Origin: Tepidibacter hydrothermalis
GTDB taxonomy: Bacteria > Bacillota > Clostridia > Peptostreptococcales > Peptostreptococcaceae
Assembly: GCF_029542625.1 (NCBI RefSeq)
Contig: NZ_CP120733.1
Span: forward strand, 992,001 to 1,056,000
Direction: 5' to 3'
Length of the DNA: 64,000 nt
This document shows, one piece after another, positions 61,977 through 64,000 of the stretch; position 1 is the stretch's first letter, and each line of letters starts with the position of its first letter. Position numbers and translations under genes: made by a program. Below the pieces are notes generated by a model, which was given only the letters and a program-made list of their open reading frames with translations, was not told the origin of the DNA and searched no databases.

Positions 61977-62769
61977 AAATAGAAGTTTCTGTTATTAGTT
62001 TATCAACAGCAACTTGAACTTTATTAGATGAATCTGTTTGAATTTGTGAAAGATTTTTTAGTTTATCTACTTCAGCTGATATTGTTTTTATCTCATCTGT
62101 TATTTTTACGAGTATTTCATTAATTTCTTTAGCAAATCCTTCGCTATTTGTAGCTAGTTTTTGAACTTCATTTGCAACTACAGAGAATCCTTTTCCAGCT
62201 TGTCCAGCTCTTGCAGCTTCTATAGTAGCGTTTATACCAAGTATTTTGGTTTGATTGGCTATTTTATTTACATATTGTATTATTTTATCAGTATCTTGTA
62301 TGTGTGCTATAGAAGTTTGAGTAGAATTTAAAAGTATATCACTTATACCGTGCATATTATCTATTGATGATGATATGTCGGATAATTCAGTTTTTACTAT
62401 GTTTGAAGTATCTCTAATTATAGAAATATGGTTGCTAAGTTGAGATAGTGTATCTATATTTTTATTTACTAGAGTCATTACTAAACGCGCACCAGTAGAA
62501 TCTATTATAGTGTGTTTATGACTAAACTTTTCTTGCAATAATTTAGCAACGTTATTGTTTCCAGTAGCTTCTATTATTAAATCAATATTTTTATTGTTTA
62601 AATCATCTATAGATTGAGAATAATCTATACCTAAATTTTTACAAAGTATTATACCTGGTGCATCTAAATTTGTATCTATAACTAAAGAAATATTTATAGA
62701 GTCAGTATCATTTATTGCTTGTATAATATTTTTACCACCAGTTCCAGCTCCAATTAATGCTATATTCAA
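61975..62769 (-). CDS. Rossmann-fold / chemoreceptor signalling domain fusion
   Basis: A 264-aa soluble protein. Residues 1-110 form an NAD(P)-binding Rossmann domain of homoserine/aspartate dehydrogenase type ([16 protein letters not shown], then [16 protein letters not shown]). From about 115 to the end there is a short methyl-accepting chemotaxis coiled coil, with the hairpin tip [27 protein letters not shown] that contacts CheA and CheW. There is no membrane segment. It might report the redox state or an amino-acid metabolite to the chemotaxis system. TTG 62769 is preceded by AGGAGG. No chemotaxis gene is adjacent. Confidence 0.85.
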   Translation of the reverse strand: MNIALIGAGTGGKNIIQAINDTDSINISLVIDTNLDAPGIILCKNLGIDYSQSIDDLNNKNIDLIIEATGNNNVAKLLQEKFSHKHTIIDSTGARLVMTLVNKNIDTLSQLSNHISIIRDTSNIVKTELSDISSSIDNMHGISDILLNSTQTSIAHIQDTDKIIQYVNKIANQTKILGINATIEAARAGQAGKGFSVVANEVQKLATNSEGFAKEINEILVKITDEIKTISAEVDKLKNLSQIQTDSSNKVQVAVDKLITETSI

Positions 62770-63100
62770 GATAAAACCTCCTAAGTAGAATTAAATTTGA
62801 CATATTAATTTTACAATATATTACCATAGAAGGCAATAAACAATAAAATTACAAAAAATCAGAAAATATATATTAACTATAAGGATTTATATTTGGCATT
62901 TAATACAATTTTTACTTAGAATTATTATGGAGAAAATGCACACAATATCTATATTGTGATAGTAATTAAATAAAAAAGTTTTTCTAAAATTTAATTAAAG
63001 TACAAACGTTTTTTATAACTATTAAATATTAATTTTTAAATAGGTAAAAAATTCAATAAAGTATAAATATTTCAAAGAGTTAGAAAATTAAGAAAAATCA
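62770..63100. other. Intergenic, no gene seen
   Basis: About 330 AT-rich bases between divergently oriented units. It should contain the promoter of the chemoreceptor-like gene; nothing else stands out. Confidence 0.45.
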
Positions 63101-63130
63101 TTGACATTTGACTGAAGGTTATCATATAAT
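63101..63130 (+). promoter_or_regulatory. Promoter of the glycine riboswitch transcript
   Basis: TTGACA (63101-63106), an 18-nt spacer and TATAAT (63125-63130), just upstream of the riboswitch. Confidence 0.85.
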
Positions 63131-63144
63131 AAGATTAATCGAAC

Positions 63145-63266
63145 AGTTCGGATGAAGATAATGAAAAAACGTTATCAGACGAGCCTCTGGAGAGACTCTA
63201 CAAAGAGCACCGAAGGGGAAAGCTAATAGAAATATTAGTCAAACTCTCAGGTAAAAGGACAGAGAT
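63145..63266 (+). promoter_or_regulatory. Glycine riboswitch
   Basis: The aptamer consensus is plain: GGAGAGACTC (63189-63198), GAGCACCGAAGGGG (63205-63218) and ACTCTCAGGTAAAAGGACAGAG (63243-63264). Only one complete aptamer is visible; the upstream part (63145-63184) may be the remnant or partner helix of a second. It controls the Na+/alanine (glycine) symporter. Confidence 0.92.
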
Positions 63267-63292
63267 TATTCTTATTGGAATATATCCCAGAG

Positions 63293-63320
63293 GTCAAATC
63301 AAATATGGTTTGACTTTTTT
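63293..63320 (+). terminator. Riboswitch expression-platform terminator
   Basis: GTCAAATC (63293-63300) pairs with GGTTTGAC (63307-63314); six T follow. It lies between the aptamer and the symporter gene, where it would stop transcription in one ligand state. Confidence 0.75.
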
Positions 63321-63449
63321 GATTACTTTTCTTTATATCTTTTCGTTTTACTTATCGTTTTTAGATTTTAGTTTTACTTTTCAATGTTTTATAATTTCAA
63401 GTTTTGTTTTTGGAGTCAAAAATCAAAAAAGATTAAAAGGAGGAATTAT

Positions 63450-64000
63450 ATGGAACAGCTAGTCGGTGTCATTAATGGATTGATTTGGAGTAAAGCACTT
63501 ATTATTCTATGTTTAGGAGCAGGGATATACTTTTCTTTCAGAACTCGTTTTTTACAAATCAGGCTTCTTAAGGATATGGTAAGATTATTATTTGGAGGAT
63601 CATCATCAGAACAAGGTGTTTCTTCGTTCCAAGCATTTGCACTATCTGTATCCGGTCGTGTAGGAACTGGAAATATAGCAGGGGTTGCAACGGCTATAGC
63701 AATGGGAGGACCAGGAGCATTATTTTGGATGTGGGCAATAGCATTTTTAGGAGCAGGTTCAGCTTATGTTGAGGCTACTTTAGCTCAAATATATAAGGTT
63801 GAGCAAGATGGAGAGTATCGTGGAGGACCAGCATACTATATAGAAAAAGGAATGCAAAATAAATGGTATGCGACTACATTTGCAATAGCAACTATAGTAG
63901 CGATGGGATTCTTCTTACCGGGAGTTCAATCTAACAGTATAGCAGCAGGACTTAATAATGCATTTGGAGTAACTCCAACAATAACAGGAATAATATTAAT
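63450..64000 (+). CDS. Sodium:alanine/glycine symporter (AGCS family), 5' part
   Basis: The first 183 residues of an AGCS-family amino-acid:cation symporter; the gene continues past the window. It has an opening membrane helix (IWSKALIILCLGAGIYFSF), the family signature LSVSGRVGTGNIAGVATAI, then GGPGALFWMW and the ATLAQIYKV and RGGPAYYIEKG motifs that line the transport site. It imports alanine or glycine with Na+. The glycine riboswitch upstream makes glycine the probable substrate. AGGAGG precedes the ATG. Confidence 0.94.
   Translation, partial: MEQLVGVINGLIWSKALIILCLGAGIYFSFRTRFLQIRLLKDMVRLLFGGSSSEQGVSSFQAFALSVSGRVGTGNIAGVATAIAMGGPGALFWMWAIAFLGAGSAYVEATLAQIYKVEQDGEYRGGPAYYIEKGMQNKWYATTFAIATIVAMGFFLPGVQSNSIAAGLNNAFGVTPTITGIIL

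Overview
The window is AT-rich Firmicutes DNA, most likely from an anaerobic, spore-forming Clostridium relative. Supporting signs are strong AGGAGG ribosome binding sites, U-tailed hairpin terminators, a GerAB-type germination permease, a corrinoid methyltransferase operon, and preQ1 and glycine riboswitches. A Peptostreptococcaceae-like host is my inference; there is no rRNA in the window to prove it.

The left chromosomal flank (1-4483) holds a corrinoid protein, a UroD-type methyltransferase and a MetH-activation-domain protein, then an orphan germination permease and a DeoR regulator on the minus strand. Next comes the 5' end of a yyaL-like gene (thioredoxin-domain DUF255 protein), cut exactly inside its conserved CHWCH codons.

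From about 4484 to 43925 lies an integrated element of about 39.4 kb. The 11-bp sequence ACTTGTCATTG is present at both junctions, and joining the two flanks across it restores an uninterrupted yyaL reading frame. The element carries a large serine recombinase but no conjugation, capsid or replication genes that I recognise. Its cargo looks like defence: (a) a PAPS-reductase/ferredoxin protein, DUF4007, a 1215-aa P-loop ATPase and a cysteine desulfurase, which resembles a sulfur-based DNA modification system; (b) two separate three-gene modules, each with a phospholipase-D nuclease, a UvrD/AddA-like helicase without a nuclease domain, and an AddB-like protein that keeps its iron-sulfur cysteines but shows no nuclease motif; (c) a pentapeptide-repeat protein fused to a K+-channel pore, and a decayed channel relic; (d) two HEPN-motif proteins, a DUF3800 protein and several unknown genes. 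Hairpins preceded by, or containing, tiny ORFs sit upstream of several cargo genes and look like transcription attenuators. The right end also carries a second, diverged yyaL 5' end that is blocked by two in-frame UGA codons.

The right chromosomal flank (43926-64000) holds the rest of yyaL, a small protein, a DnaQ-like exonuclease, preQ1-riboswitch-controlled queT, an apbE lipoprotein, a GNAT acetyltransferase, and a minus-strand operon of unknown function (a 1616-aa HD/HEAT/nucleotidyltransferase/phosphoribosyltransferase fusion, an LDH/MDH-like dehydrogenase and a flavodoxin-fold reductase). These are followed by a divergent type IIA topoisomerase pair, a hemerythrin protein, a Rossmann-chemoreceptor fusion, and the start of a glycine-riboswitch-controlled Na+/alanine symporter. 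Dispersed 65-bp repeats and a 202-bp fold-back element occur only in this flank.
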